The notes under the pieces are model-generated. The model ran no database searches and was not told where the DNA came from. It saw only the letters and a program-made list of their open reading frames with translations. Shown here piece after piece: positions 43,059 through 52,539 of a stretch of 64,000 nt of DNA. Position 1 is the stretch's first letter, and the number at the start of each line of letters is the position of its first letter. Both the position numbers and the translations under genes were made by a program. This DNA is from Chitinophagaceae bacterium. Lineage in GTDB: Bacteria; Bacteroidota; Bacteroidia; Chitinophagales; Chitinophagaceae. Where the stretch lies: the NCBI GenBank assembly GCA_016787065.1, contig JAEUVD010000046.1:1-64000 (forward strand), in the 5' to 3' direction.

Positions 43059-43212
43059 GTTTCAATTCTTAGAGGCGCAAATATCTGCATTGATTTCAGA
43101 TTGCCAAATCAATTAAAAAAAAATCAATTCTTATTTGAAGTGTACTTGCTTGTATGTTTATTATGAAAACATGACACTTACAAGAGGGTGTTCATGCGAA
43201 AGTCTTTTCCGT

Positions 43213-43220
43213 TACTTTTG
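43213..43220 (+). promoter_or_regulatory. -7 promoter box TACTTTTG for AMP nucleosidase
   Basis: An exact TAnnTTTG ending 4 nt before the ATG at 43225 and inside the longer reading frame, which supports the shorter start. Confidence 0.5.
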
Positions 43221-43224
43221 TAGC

Positions 43225-43995
43225 ATGAAGACCAAACACGAAATTGTATCTAATTGGCTTCCTCGATACACAGGCGAAGAAATTAAAAATTTTGGCAAGT
43301 ATATTCTACTCACCAATTTTTCGAATTATGTAGAGATGTTTGCACGGAAACATAAGTGCAAAATAATAGGGAAAGATAAGCCCATGAGCTGTGCCACCGC
43401 GAACGAAATAACCATCATAAATTTTGGTATGGGTTCGGCTTCAGCTGCAACTATTATGGATTTATTATCTGCCATTCAACCTAAAGGCGTACTTTTTTTA
43501 GGGAAATGTGGCGGTTTAAAACGTAAGAATAAAGTGGGTGATTTAATACTTCCAATTGCTGCAATACGCGGCGAGGGAACGAGTAACGACTACTTCCCGC
43601 CGGAGGTACCTGCCCTACCCGCCTTTGCTTTGGAAAAAGCTATTTCTACTACCATTCGCGATAGTGGATACGATTACTGGACCGGCACCTGTTATACAAC
43701 CAATCGACGAGTTTGGGAACATGATCAGGAATTCAAAGATTACCTCAAACAAATTCGTGCTATGGCGATCGATATGGAAACGGCAACAATTTTCATAACA
43801 GGTTTCCATAATCATATACCTACCGGTGCGTTATTGCTTGTGAGCGATCAACCGATGGTACCCGAAGGCGTGAAAACCGCTGAGAGCGACAAGAAAGTAA
43901 CCACAGAATTTGTAACTCGCCACCTTGAAATTGGTATTAATTCGCTGAAACAGTTGATTAATAATGGTAATACAGTGAAACACCTTAAGTTTTAA
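43225..43995 (+). CDS. amn: AMP nucleosidase
   Basis: A protein of 256 residues (ATG chosen by the promoter box; the longer frame adds 30 residues with no family similarity). It hydrolyses AMP to adenine and ribose-5-phosphate. Phosphorylase-superfamily motifs are INFGMGSASAATIMDLL, LFLGKCGGLK, the purine-binding AIDMETATIF and LLVSDQPMVPEGVKT. It is the short bacterial form lacking the regulatory N-terminal domain of E. coli Amn. The adenine deaminase in this window can use its product. Confidence 0.9.
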   Translation: MKTKHEIVSNWLPRYTGEEIKNFGKYILLTNFSNYVEMFARKHKCKIIGKDKPMSCATANEITIINFGMGSASAATIMDLLSAIQPKGVLFLGKCGGLKRKNKVGDLILPIAAIRGEGTSNDYFPPEVPALPAFALEKAISTTIRDSGYDYWTGTCYTTNRRVWEHDQEFKDYLKQIRAMAIDMETATIFITGFHNHIPTGALLLVSDQPMVPEGVKTAESDKKVTTEFVTRHLEIGINSLKQLINNGNTVKHLKF

Positions 43996-44183
43996 CCACC
44001 GATACAAGCAACTATTTTGGATGAAGTAGATTTTTTTAAGCTTGGATGATACAATAAAAAAAAGAACTTGCTCTAATTAGCAGATACGACGGAAGGATTT
44101 GTAATTATAAGAGATTCCAAGGAAATCTTCTTCTTACAAAACACCGTACGAATCTTACATACATCGGCGTACTTTAAAAACAA

Positions 44184-45065
44184 TTAAAAATTTATTACTT
44201 TAAAAGCAACGCGTCGATTCACACGCCGGTTTTCTTCTGTAGATTCATCTTTATGGATTTTATAGGCCCCACCATAACCTTTATATTCTAATCGAATTTT
44301 TTCGATACCATTCGATACCAAATATTCATAGATTACCTTCGCTCGCGCCAAGGATAAATTATCTAAACCGGTATCCCAATCATGGCCATCAGTCTCCACC
44401 GAGGTACAACATACGTGGCCTTGAATTTCAAGTTCCAATGAAGGGTTTTCATCCAGAAGGTCAAACACCTTGCGTAAAACAGGCAACGATTCTTCACGCA
44501 AAATATGGCGACCGGGTTCAAACAAAAGATTTTCAAAAACCAAACTCCTTCCTTTGGCTAGCACCTTCTTATCAATCGAATCGCCATCCACTAAAACATA
44601 AGGTTTGGGTTTATCTTCAAGGGATTCTTTGATTTCTTTAGTTTGTGTTTGGGTAGTTACGGGTTTCTTATAATCTTCATCAATAAAAAATCGAATGAGT
44701 GCCCTTCGATTTAATTGTCGTTCATGATCGTTTCTATTTTCATTCAAAGGTTTATCCTTTCCAAAACCAATACAGGTTTTAATGTACTTATCGGCAATAC
44801 CATTTTGCGCTAATAATTTTCGCACTTCCAGCGCACGTCTTTTCGACAAATCCAAATTATAGGCTCTACTTCCAACACTATCACAATGGCCCTCTATAAG
44901 AACCCGACTAATTCGCTCGCGATGAACAATATGAATTAATTCAATCAAAGCCGAATCGGGTATTTCGGTTTTGTCGGTTTCAAAATAAACTTGATAACGT
45001 AGCTCTTGGGCATGCAAGACGATGCTTGCAAAAAAGAACGACAATAAAAGAAAAAACGTTTTCAC
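44184..45065 (-). CDS. Secreted protein with two tandem OmpA-like domains
   Basis: A protein of 293 residues from GTG at 45065, with signal peptide MKTFFLLLSFFFASIVLHAQ. Two OmpA C-terminal-type peptidoglycan-binding domains follow: ~24-128 (VLIEGHCDSVG, LSKRRALEV, NRRALIRF) and ~165-290 (LEIQGHVCCTSVE, LSLARAKVIYEYL, ENRRVNRRVAF). No barrel and no lipobox are present, so it is likely periplasmic and bound to peptidoglycan. A perfect -7 box (TATATTTG) ends 6 nt before the GTG, and the in-frame TTG at 45074 is part of that box, so the GTG is preferred. Confidence 0.85.
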   Translation of the reverse strand: MKTFFLLLSFFFASIVLHAQELRYQVYFETDKTEIPDSALIELIHIVHRERISRVLIEGHCDSVGSRAYNLDLSKRRALEVRKLLAQNGIADKYIKTCIGFGKDKPLNENRNDHERQLNRRALIRFFIDEDYKKPVTTQTQTKEIKESLEDKPKPYVLVDGDSIDKKVLAKGRSLVFENLLFEPGRHILREESLPVLRKVFDLLDENPSLELEIQGHVCCTSVETDGHDWDTGLDNLSLARAKVIYEYLVSNGIEKIRLEYKGYGGAYKIHKDESTEENRRVNRRVAFKVINF

Positions 45066-45071
45066 GGACTT

Positions 45072-45079
45072 CAAATATA
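45072..45079 (-). promoter_or_regulatory. -7 promoter box TATATTTG for the tandem-OmpA gene
   Basis: An exact TAnnTTTG on the minus strand, 6 nt before the GTG start at 45065; it overlaps the alternative TTG start. Confidence 0.5.
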
Positions 45080-45156
45080 AATCGAAGTTTTGGCACGATT
45101 AATATCCTATTAACTGTGAAACTTAGAATGACTGTTCTGCGTGAAGTTTGTATGAC

Positions 45157-45164
45157 TAGATTTG
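45157..45164 (+). promoter_or_regulatory. -7 promoter box TAGATTTG for the thioesterase
   Basis: An exact TAnnTTTG, 21 nt before the ATG at 45186. Confidence 0.4.
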
Positions 45165-45185
45165 CGGCTATAAAAATTTCACTTC

Positions 45186-45713
45186 ATGAATCCTAAACAT
45201 CCTGCAGAAACCTTAACCACAATGAGCGAATTGGTTCTTCCAAATGATACGAATACCCTGGGTAATTTGATGGGTGGACGCTTAATGCATTGGATGGATA
45301 TAGCGGCGGCCATGGCAGCCATGAAACATTGTGGCTGTCCGGTGGTAACCGCATCGGCGGATAATATTTCATTTGAAAATCCGGTTCGACTTGGTAATGT
45401 AGTAACCATCGAAGCGAAAGTAACCAGAGCGTTCAATTCTTCCATGGAGGTTTACATTAAAGTTCAGGGTGAAGACCTACCGAATAATTTTCGTTACCTT
45501 TCGAATGAAGCCTATATGACCTTTGTGAGTTTAGACCCGAATAGCAAACCTCGTAAAGTTCCCGAAATCATTCCGCAAACCGAAGACGAACAACATCGCT
45601 TTGAAGGTGCACTGCGTCGTCGACAATTACGACTCATCTTGTCGGGAAAGATGAAGCCTGAAGAAGCAACCGAATTGAAAAAATTATTTGTAGAGGAACT
45701 TATTCAGAAATAA
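45186..45713 (+). CDS. Acyl-CoA thioesterase (hotdog fold, YciA type)
   Basis: A 175-residue hotdog thioesterase. The block LPNDTNTLGNLMGGRLMHWMDIAAAMAA contains the active-site region, followed by VVTASADNISFENPVRLGNVV and the later EAYMTFVSLD. These enzymes hydrolyse acyl-CoA to free acid and CoA. A C-terminal ~40-residue helical tail (FEGALRRRQLRLILSGKM) extends beyond the hotdog core. Divergent from the OmpA gene; a hairpin follows the stop. Confidence 0.9.
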   Translation: MNPKHPAETLTTMSELVLPNDTNTLGNLMGGRLMHWMDIAAAMAAMKHCGCPVVTASADNISFENPVRLGNVVTIEAKVTRAFNSSMEVYIKVQGEDLPNNFRYLSNEAYMTFVSLDPNSKPRKVPEIIPQTEDEQHRFEGALRRRQLRLILSGKMKPEEATELKKLFVEELIQK

Positions 45714-45731
45714 AACATCCCTAAAAAAAGG

Positions 45732-45763
45732 AGCAGTCTAGACATAGACATGTGAAGACTGCT
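45732..45763 (+). terminator. Hairpin after the thioesterase gene
   Basis: AGCAGTCT (45732-45739) and AGACTGCT (45756-45763) form an 8-bp stem with a 16-nt loop, starting 19 nt after the stop and followed by only TT. It is a likely weak terminator, or the leader of the short MKKR-type start that follows at 45787. Confidence 0.45.
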
Positions 45764-45956
45764 TTAACCCCTAACCAAATCAACCTATGAAAAAAAGGTA
45801 ATAATAAGATTACGTTGGGGCAAATGTAATTTCATTTTAGAACTGAACAAAAAATTCCGAAAAGGAATTTTAAAATAATTTGCTAATTTGAGGTACTTTT
45901 TATAAACAACACGAACTACACTTGCTTAAAAAACCGAATAAAAACTCCTTCAGTTT

Positions 45957-47765
45957 ATGACACTACTTCATAAGCAATTTGCTTTTAATCCTTTACGTGC
46001 ATTTCTTGTTTTAGGTTTTGTAGTAATTACTCTACAATCCTGTAACGAATCCGCAACAACATCTGGAAATGGCGTTGGAAGCACGGCTCTAGCCAAAATT
46101 TTTCAACACTATTGGGAAGAAAAAATGCAATTATTTCCTTTGGAAGCCACTGCCACAGGTGATAATCGCTACAATGATCAATTACCTGTAACTATTTCTG
46201 ATGTTTACCAAATGAAGCTAAAACAGTTTTATCAACGTTATGTAGATACGTTAAAAGGCTTAGCTGGCAACTTAAATCAGGAAGATGAACTGAGTAAGGA
46301 AATCTTTGAATATGAGTTGAATAATAACCTCGAAGCACTTCAATTCAAAAGTAATTTAATGCCTATTAATCAGTTCTGGAGTTTCACCTTAGAGTTTCCA
46401 CAGCTCGGAAGTGGTGAAGGCAATCAACCTTTTAAAACAGTAAAAGACTACGATAATTTCATTGCCAGAATGGAGCAATTTCCAGCTTGGATAGATACAG
46501 CAATTTTTAATATGAAGCGGGGTATGGCTGAAGGTTATGTACTTCCGGATATTCTTTGCGAAAAAATAATTCCTCAAATTGAAGGTGTTTTAACCACCGA
46601 TCCAACGAATAGTATTTTCTATGCTCCGATCAAAAAGTTTCCGTCAGAATTTAGTGCAGCAGATAAAAAGCGAATTGAACATGCTTATTTTTATCAAATA
46701 ACGCATGCTATTTTACCCTCTTATTCCAAACTCAAGCAATTCATCAAAGAGGAATATCTACCCAAAAGCCGTAAAACACATGGGTTGAGTTCACTTCCCA
46801 ATGGATTGGCAATGTATCAGTTTCTGGCCAAAAATTATACCACGACTACTTTAACACCCGATAGCATTTATCAACTCGGTTTAAATGAAGTTGCTCGCTT
46901 ACGAACAGAAATGGAGAAAATAAAAACTCAGGTTGGATTTAGCGGAACCCTTGCCGAGTTTTTTGAACATATTAATGCCGATCCTCAATTCTATATTTTC
47001 AAAACACCTAAAGAAGTTTTAGATAGTTTTCGCTCTGTTCAAAACACCATTACACCAAACTTAAAAACAATGTTTGAAACTGTACCGAAAACTAAGTTTG
47101 AAATACGTCAAACGGAAGCTTTCCGTGCCGCCAGTGCCAGCGCCGAATATAACGCGGGCACAGCAGATGGCAGCAGACCGGGCATTTTCTATACACCAAT
47201 ACTCGATGCTAAAAAATTTAATGCGGTAGGTATGGAAACATTGTTTCTTCATGAAGCAATTCCGGGGCATCATTATCAAATTTCATTACAACAAGAAAAT
47301 AAATCACTTCCTGAATTTCGAAAATACTTAGGATATAGTGCCTACGCTGAAGGCTGGGCTTTATACACCGAAACGCTCGGTAAAGAGTTAGGTGTTTACA
47401 AAAACCCATATCAATACCTTGGCCATCTAAGTGATGCCATGCACCGAGCGATACGGTTAGTGGTTGACGTGGCTATTCATACAAAAGGAATGAGTCATGA
47501 TGATGCTATCCACTACATGATGACCAATGAACGTATTTCAAAAGCGGAAGCTACTGCAGAGATTGAACGCTACATGGCTATACCCGGACAAGCGCTATCG
47601 TACAAAATCGGACAATTAAGTTTATTGGCTTTGCGAGCCAAATACGAAAAAGAATTAGGTCCGAAATTCAAATTGGCCGACTTCCATACACAAGTTTTGA
47701 ATGGCGGAAACATGCCGCTTAAAGTTTTAGAGAAAAAATTATCGCTTTGGGCGAAGAGTTTATAA
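45957..47765 (+). CDS. DUF885 family metallopeptidase-like lipoprotein
   Basis: A 602-residue lipoprotein with lipobox TLQSC (Cys29). The DUF885 family has a gluzincin-like zinc site, seen here as TLFLHEAIPGHHYQIS (HExxxGHH) around residue 425-440, with the downstream YAEGWALYTETLGKELG block. Members are predicted zinc peptidases; the substrate is unknown. It is exported and probably membrane-anchored. The start is the ATG at 45957, 20 residues before a hydrophobic stretch. Confidence 0.85.
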   Translation: MTLLHKQFAFNPLRAFLVLGFVVITLQSCNESATTSGNGVGSTALAKIFQHYWEEKMQLFPLEATATGDNRYNDQLPVTISDVYQMKLKQFYQRYVDTLKGLAGNLNQEDELSKEIFEYELNNNLEALQFKSNLMPINQFWSFTLEFPQLGSGEGNQPFKTVKDYDNFIARMEQFPAWIDTAIFNMKRGMAEGYVLPDILCEKIIPQIEGVLTTDPTNSIFYAPIKKFPSEFSAADKKRIEHAYFYQITHAILPSYSKLKQFIKEEYLPKSRKTHGLSSLPNGLAMYQFLAKNYTTTTLTPDSIYQLGLNEVARLRTEMEKIKTQVGFSGTLAEFFEHINADPQFYIFKTPKEVLDSFRSVQNTITPNLKTMFETVPKTKFEIRQTEAFRAASASAEYNAGTADGSRPGIFYTPILDAKKFNAVGMETLFLHEAIPGHHYQISLQQENKSLPEFRKYLGYSAYAEGWALYTETLGKELGVYKNPYQYLGHLSDAMHRAIRLVVDVAIHTKGMSHDDAIHYMMTNERISKAEATAEIERYMAIPGQALSYKIGQLSLLALRAKYEKELGPKFKLADFHTQVLNGGNMPLKVLEKKLSLWAKSL

Positions 47766-47787
47766 ATTGCAAGGGTAAATTAATCTT

Positions 47788-48504
47788 GTGCGTTTTGTAC
47801 CCGATTTTATAGCTAATTTTTTTACGAGTGGAAGCTCGGTGTATAAAGAGTTACAAACCATTTTAGGTTATACCCCCGGCAATGTGGCTATTTATGAACT
47901 TGCGTTGTGCCATAGAAGTAATAACATTAATTCATCTGAAAATAATGAGCGACTTGAATTTTTAGGTGATGCTATCCTGGGAGCTATCATTGGTGAACAT
48001 CTATTTACAAAATATCCTACCAAAGATGAAGGCTACCTCACCGATATGCGCAGTAAGATTGTAAACAGAAAAACACTCAATCATATTGCTTTAAAAATTG
48101 GGCTGAAGAATATCATGAAGTTTAACGATCAAGATTATTTCCTTCGCGACTCCATGATTTTCGGTAATGCCTTAGAAGCTCTTATTGGTGCTATTTATAT
48201 CGACAAAGGTTATGCACGAACAAGAACTTTCGTACGTAAACGAATCCTCTTGCCTTTTGTGGATATCGAACTTCTTGAGAATATGGAAGTGAATACCAAA
48301 AATAAATTAATTGGTTGGGCTAGTAAACAAGGTAAAAAAGTGGATTTTATTCTTATTGAAGAAAAAGTAGAACGCGGTAGAAAGCGTTTTGTAGTTGGTG
48401 TTCAACTCGATGATGTTGTGATATGCAAATCAACAGCAGGTAATAAAAAGGAAGCTAGTAAAATTGCTGCCGATGAAGCAATTAAAGTTTTGGCTATTCA
48501 ATAA
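47788..48504 (+). CDS. rnc: Ribonuclease III
   Basis: A 238-residue enzyme that cuts double-stranded RNA in rRNA maturation and mRNA turnover. The signature ERLEFLGDAILGAIIGEHLF (54-73) and the second acidic site in GNALEALIGAIYIDKGY are present. The C-terminal dsRNA-binding domain covers ~175-238. GTG start; a TAATCTTG box lies just before it, so it too may be leaderless. It lies 22 nt after the DUF885 gene. Acyl carrier protein and fabF, frequent neighbours of rnc in Bacteroidota, are absent here. Confidence 0.95.
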   Translation: MRFVPDFIANFFTSGSSVYKELQTILGYTPGNVAIYELALCHRSNNINSSENNERLEFLGDAILGAIIGEHLFTKYPTKDEGYLTDMRSKIVNRKTLNHIALKIGLKNIMKFNDQDYFLRDSMIFGNALEALIGAIYIDKGYARTRTFVRKRILLPFVDIELLENMEVNTKNKLIGWASKQGKKVDFILIEEKVERGRKRFVVGVQLDDVVICKSTAGNKKEASKIAADEAIKVLAIQ

Positions 48505-48527
48505 AGCCGGCTATCAAAATAGATTCA

Positions 48528-49673
48528 TTACAACATTAATCGTTTCATTTTTTCGGCGGCAGCCTTTAAGGTTTCTTCTTTTTTCGCGAAGCAAAATCGA
48601 ATCAACTGATCATCCTTTCCGTTTCGATAAAAGGCACTTACCGGTATGGTGGCCACGCCAATTTCTTTTGTCATCCAAATAGCAAATTCTTTATCGGATA
48701 CATCCTGAATAGCCTTAAATCCTGCGAGTTGAAAATACGAACCTGGCGTTGGGTTGTAAATGGTAAAAGGTAATGCGGATATCAAGTCAAGAAATAGATC
48801 TCGTTTCCTTTGAAAGAAATCAGGAAGCGATAAATAAGCCGTCTCATCCTGAAGGTAATTAGCTAAGGCAACTTGCATCGGCGTATTACAAGAAAAAGAC
48901 AAAAACTGGTGCATCTTTCTAAACTCAAGCATGCATTTCTTTGGTGCCACACAGTAACCCATTTTCCAACCGGTAGTATGAAATACTTTACCAAACGAAA
49001 ACGTTACGAAACTTCGTTCAAATAATTCAGGATAGGCTAACACCGACTCGTGCTTTCTTCCATCCAAGGTGATATGTTCGTACACTTCATCACTAATTAT
49101 ATAGATCGAAGTATCCCGAAGCATGTGTTGCAGTTGAACCATATCTTCTTTACTCCAAACATAGCCACACGGGTTATGCGGCGTATTAATCACAATCGCT
49201 TTTGTTTTAACCGTTATAGCCTGTTGCACCACTTCCCAGTCCACACTAAAATCAGGAAACCGAAGTGGCACACAAACTGCCTGTGCTTGCATTGATTCGA
49301 TATTAGCAATATAGGAATCGTATGCAGGCTCTAACACAATTACTTCATCACCGGGATATAAGATCGTTGCCAATGATGTGTAAATCGAATAGGTTCCACC
49401 GGGAGTAATCGTAATCTCTTCGTCCGGATGAATTGCCCTTCCGTAGAGTTTATTTATTTTTTCAGCAAGAATTTCTCTAAGCATGGGCATACCCGTCATG
49501 GGAGCATACTGATTATGTCCATCTCGCATAGCTTGATGCACGTAATCAATAAGTTCATCGGCTATCGGAAAATCAGGAAACCCTTGCGATAAATTGATCG
49601 CTTGATAATCTTTAGCCAAGCCACTCATCACCGAAAAAATATTGGTTGCTACCTGAGGCAGTTTACTTTGCAT
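48528..49673 (-). CDS. Methionine-type aminotransferase (YbdL-like, PLP fold type I)
   Basis: A 381-residue aminotransferase. INLSQGFPDFP, APMTGMPMLREILA, VINTPHNPCG and the cofactor lysine in FSFGKVFHTTGWKMGY match the YbdL branch that prefers methionine and aromatic amino acids, catalysing the last step of methionine salvage. It lies next to, and divergent from, the SAM-riboswitch methionine operon, which supports a methionine role. Strand-opposed and convergent with rnc. Confidence 0.88.
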   Translation of the reverse strand: MQSKLPQVATNIFSVMSGLAKDYQAINLSQGFPDFPIADELIDYVHQAMRDGHNQYAPMTGMPMLREILAEKINKLYGRAIHPDEEITITPGGTYSIYTSLATILYPGDEVIVLEPAYDSYIANIESMQAQAVCVPLRFPDFSVDWEVVQQAITVKTKAIVINTPHNPCGYVWSKEDMVQLQHMLRDTSIYIISDEVYEHITLDGRKHESVLAYPELFERSFVTFSFGKVFHTTGWKMGYCVAPKKCMLEFRKMHQFLSFSCNTPMQVALANYLQDETAYLSLPDFFQRKRDLFLDLISALPFTIYNPTPGSYFQLAGFKAIQDVSDKEFAIWMTKEIGVATIPVSAFYRNGKDDQLIRFCFAKKEETLKAAAEKMKRLML

Positions 49674-49834
49674 GAAAGCTAAAGTAAATGGTAATGTTTA
49701 TTTTTTCAAGGAAATAAATTGAAATGAATAAATTATAAAAGTAAACACCTTCGCCAAAAGCCTTGTAAACACTAGCAATTCAAAGACTAATTTCAATCAA
49801 TTAACTAACCAAAACACGCCTTCGCAAAAAAATA

Positions 49835-49867
49835 TTTGCTCGTTTCATTTTTCCAAATATACCTTTG
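49835..49867 (+). promoter_or_regulatory. Promoter of the methionine operon (TTTG-N21-TACCTTTG)
   Basis: The -33 TTTG (49835-49838) and -7 TACCTTTG (49860-49867) are separated by 21 nt, matching the Bacteroidota consensus. Transcription should begin near 49874, just upstream of the SAM aptamer. Confidence 0.65.
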
Positions 49868-49885
49868 CATCAGTTCTTACACAGA

Positions 49886-50000
49886 TGATCTTATCCAGAA
49901 AGACGGAGGGAATTGACCCAATGATGTCTTGACAACCCTTCTGCGAAAGCAGAAGAAGGTGCCACATTCAACCCCAATTATCGGGGAACAGATAAGTTAG
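49886..50000 (+). ncRNA. SAM riboswitch (SAM-I type aptamer)
   Basis: The conserved SAM-I features are in order: P1 strand CTTATC (49890-49895), GACGGAGGGAATTGACCC with the AGA/GGAGGGA core, then TTGACAACC, a P3 hairpin (CTTCTGC / GCAGAAG), GGTGCCACATTC, a P4-like helix (ACCCC / GGGG) and the closing GATAAG (49991-49996). Binding of S-adenosylmethionine stabilises P1. A terminator hairpin follows at 50036-50071, giving classical transcriptional OFF control of the genes from 50157 on. Confidence 0.93.
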
Positions 50001-50035
50001 AAATTGAGACTCAAAGAAACTCGCGATATTTTTGA

Positions 50036-50072
50036 ATGCTCTTCTGACTTTTCGGAAGAGCATTTTTTTTTG
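50036..50072 (+). terminator. Riboswitch expression-platform terminator
   Basis: ATGCTCTTC (50036-50044) and GAAGAGCAT (50055-50063) form a perfect 9-bp stem with a 10-nt loop and are followed by a long T-run. It lies 40 nt after the SAM aptamer and 85 nt before the first methionine gene. Confidence 0.92.
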
Positions 50073-50156
50073 CTCCTCTGTGAAGTCATACACCTCTGAT
50101 TTTTTGGAAAGATGATTTGTTCGAACGCATGTTTAACAATCAAAAAAAAATAAAAA

Positions 50157-51323
50157 ATGTCAGAGCAAACTAACATCCTTCACAACATTCCCGTTGATGC
50201 CCTAACAGGCGCTATCTCCGTACCCATTTACCAAACATCCACTTTTGTACAGGAAGCTCCTGGTGTACACAAAGGTTTTGATTATGCCCGAACCAATAAC
50301 CCAACCCGACAAGTTCTTGAGAATTTAATAGCTAAGCTTGAGGAAGGCACACATGGCTTTGCATTCGCTTCCGGCTTAGCAGCAATTGATGCGGTTTTAA
50401 AGTTACTTAAAAGCGGCGACGAAATCATCGCCGTTGATGATATCTATGGCGGTGCTTTTCGTTTATTCACACATATCTATGAAAAGTTTGGTATTCGGGT
50501 AACCTATGTTGATACGTCCAATCTTCATGAAGTAACTAACGCTATTACGAACAAAACAAAACTAATTTGGATTGAGAGTCCTACTAATCCAACCTTAAAA
50601 ATCTCCGATATCGCAGCTATTAGCAAACTTGCAAAAGCCAATCATTGTTTGCTTTGTGTAGATAATACGTTTGCTTCACCGGCAGCGCAAAAGCCAATCA
50701 CGTTAGGTGCCGATCTAGTAGTGCATAGTGCTACCAAATACTTGTCTGGACATAGCGATGTAATTGCTGGTTTGGTCGTTACGCGTTCGAAAGAATTAGG
50801 CGAGAAAATTAAATTCATCCAGAATGCCTCCGGTGGAATTCTAGCACCCTTCGATAGCTGGCTTACCATACGGGGTATCGAAACCTTAGGCCTTCGTATA
50901 AAACAACATGCAAGCAATGCGCTTGAAATAGCACGCTATCTACAACAAGAAGATTTTATCAACCAGGTCTATTACCCGGGTTTAACATCACATCCCAATC
51001 ACGAACTGGCTAAACAACAACAACGGTACTTTGGAGGAGTTGTTTCCTTCGATCTAAAAGTTGACGACAAAGCACTAGCCCGTAACATTGTTTCAAACAC
51101 AACATATTTTAAACTTGCTGAAAGCTTGGGTGGCGTTAAAAGTTTGATTTGTTTACCTTCTGAAATGACGCACAAATCAATTCCGGAATCCATACGCAAA
51201 GCAGCCGGTGTAAGTGATAGTTTAATTCGTTTATCGGTAGGACTTGAAGATGTTGAGGATCTTATAACGGATTTAAAACAGAGTATTCAAAAAACTAAAA
51301 AACAAACCTTACTCACGGCTTAA
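50157..51323 (+). CDS. Trans-sulfuration PLP enzyme (cystathionine gamma-synthase / O-acylhomoserine sulfhydrylase type)
   Basis: A 388-residue Cys/Met-metabolism PLP enzyme. Motifs include YARTNNPTRQVLENLIAKLE, FASGLAAIDAVL, WIESPTNPTLKISDI, the cofactor lysine in HSATKYLSGHSDVIAG, and the C-terminal SLGGVKSLICLPSEMTH and IRLSVGLEDVEDL. It makes cystathionine or homocysteine from an activated homoserine; gamma-lyase activity cannot be excluded from sequence alone. The SAM riboswitch upstream and homoserine dehydrogenase downstream (11-nt gap) point to methionine synthesis. Confidence 0.9.
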   Translation: MSEQTNILHNIPVDALTGAISVPIYQTSTFVQEAPGVHKGFDYARTNNPTRQVLENLIAKLEEGTHGFAFASGLAAIDAVLKLLKSGDEIIAVDDIYGGAFRLFTHIYEKFGIRVTYVDTSNLHEVTNAITNKTKLIWIESPTNPTLKISDIAAISKLAKANHCLLCVDNTFASPAAQKPITLGADLVVHSATKYLSGHSDVIAGLVVTRSKELGEKIKFIQNASGGILAPFDSWLTIRGIETLGLRIKQHASNALEIARYLQQEDFINQVYYPGLTSHPNHELAKQQQRYFGGVVSFDLKVDDKALARNIVSNTTYFKLAESLGGVKSLICLPSEMTHKSIPESIRKAAGVSDSLIRLSVGLEDVEDLITDLKQSIQKTKKQTLLTA

Positions 51324-51334
51324 AACAATATAAT

Positions 51335-52528
51335 ATGTCACGTAAAAAAATTAATATAGGATTATTCGGATTTGGTTGTGTAGGACAAGGCTTGTACGAT
51401 GTGTTAAGTAAAACACCGGGATTAAAAGCCAATATTCAACGCATTTGTGTAAAAACAAAAGGTAAAACAAGAAGCATCGCTGAACATCATTTCACCTTTG
51501 ATGCGCAGGACATATTGAACGATCCTGCGATTAACGTAGTGGTTGAATTAATCGATGATGCCGATGCAGCTTTTCAATTGGTTTCGGAAGCGTTGCGAAA
51601 ACGAAAAGCGGTTGTATCCGCAAACAAGAAAATGATCGCTGAACATTTTCAAGAATTACTGACTTTGCAAGAAACCTATCAAACACCTTTTTTATACGAA
51701 GCCGCTGTATGCGCTAGTATTCCTATCATTCGTAATCTGGAAGAATATTACGATAATGATTTACTGGAATCTATCAGTGGTATTGTAAATGGAAGTACAA
51801 ATTATATACTTACCAAAACAGGTAGCGAAGAAATAAGTTATCAGGATGCGTTGAAAGAGGCGCAAGCAAAAGGTTATGCAGAAAGTAATCCGGAGTTGGA
51901 TACTGGAGGTTATGATGCAAAATACAAACTACAAATTTTGGTAGCTCATGCGTTCGGATTAATCGTAAAACCCGAAGCACTTTACCATCATGGCATCAAT
52001 GAACTCGGTCCGTTAGAACTTAACTACGCAAAAGAAAAAAAGTTAAAAGTAAAATTAACAGCGAATGCCTTTCGCAATCAATCCGGAAAAATATCCGCTT
52101 TCGTGGTTCCACAGTTTATTCGTCCTGAAGAAAAATTATATCAAGTAGATGATGTGTATAATGCCGTAGTAACTAAAACAGCTTTTGCCGATACACAGTT
52201 TTTCTCCGGAAAAGGAGCCGGCGCCCACCCTACCGCGTCGGCTGTTTTAAGTGACTTATCCGCCATCACATACGACTATCGGTATGAGTATAAAAAGCGA
52301 GGATCCAACGACAGTCTTGAACAAGATCAGGCTATAAAACTTCGTGGCTTATTGCGATTTAGTGTTCAAGATGCTTCGTATTATGCTCGCCATCTTAATA
52401 CGATTGAAGAGAGCTATGCGAATCAGGAAGAGGGTTATTTTACCGGTGAAATTGGTCTGAATAATTTAAGAAAGCTTCAACAAGAACGAAAAGGAAATTT
52501 CAACTTCATTCTTCTTTCCAAAAACTAA
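51335..52528 (+). CDS. Homoserine dehydrogenase
   Basis: A 397-residue NAD(P)-dependent enzyme that reduces aspartate semialdehyde to homoserine. The nucleotide-binding start is IGLFGFGCVGQGLYDVL; VVSANKKMIAEH, SISGIVNGSTNYIL and the catalytic region EAQAKGYAESNPELDTGGYDAKYKLQIL follow. There is no C-terminal ACT domain, so it should lack threonine feedback of the classical type; the SAM riboswitch instead controls its expression. A monofunctional form, not fused to aspartokinase. Second gene of the methionine operon; homoserine acyltransferase is not in the window. Confidence 0.93.
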   Translation: MSRKKINIGLFGFGCVGQGLYDVLSKTPGLKANIQRICVKTKGKTRSIAEHHFTFDAQDILNDPAINVVVELIDDADAAFQLVSEALRKRKAVVSANKKMIAEHFQELLTLQETYQTPFLYEAAVCASIPIIRNLEEYYDNDLLESISGIVNGSTNYILTKTGSEEISYQDALKEAQAKGYAESNPELDTGGYDAKYKLQILVAHAFGLIVKPEALYHHGINELGPLELNYAKEKKLKVKLTANAFRNQSGKISAFVVPQFIRPEEKLYQVDDVYNAVVTKTAFADTQFFSGKGAGAHPTASAVLSDLSAITYDYRYEYKKRGSNDSLEQDQAIKLRGLLRFSVQDASYYARHLNTIEESYANQEEGYFTGEIGLNNLRKLQQERKGNFNFILLSKN

Positions 52529-52539
52529 ATACGCTGTTT

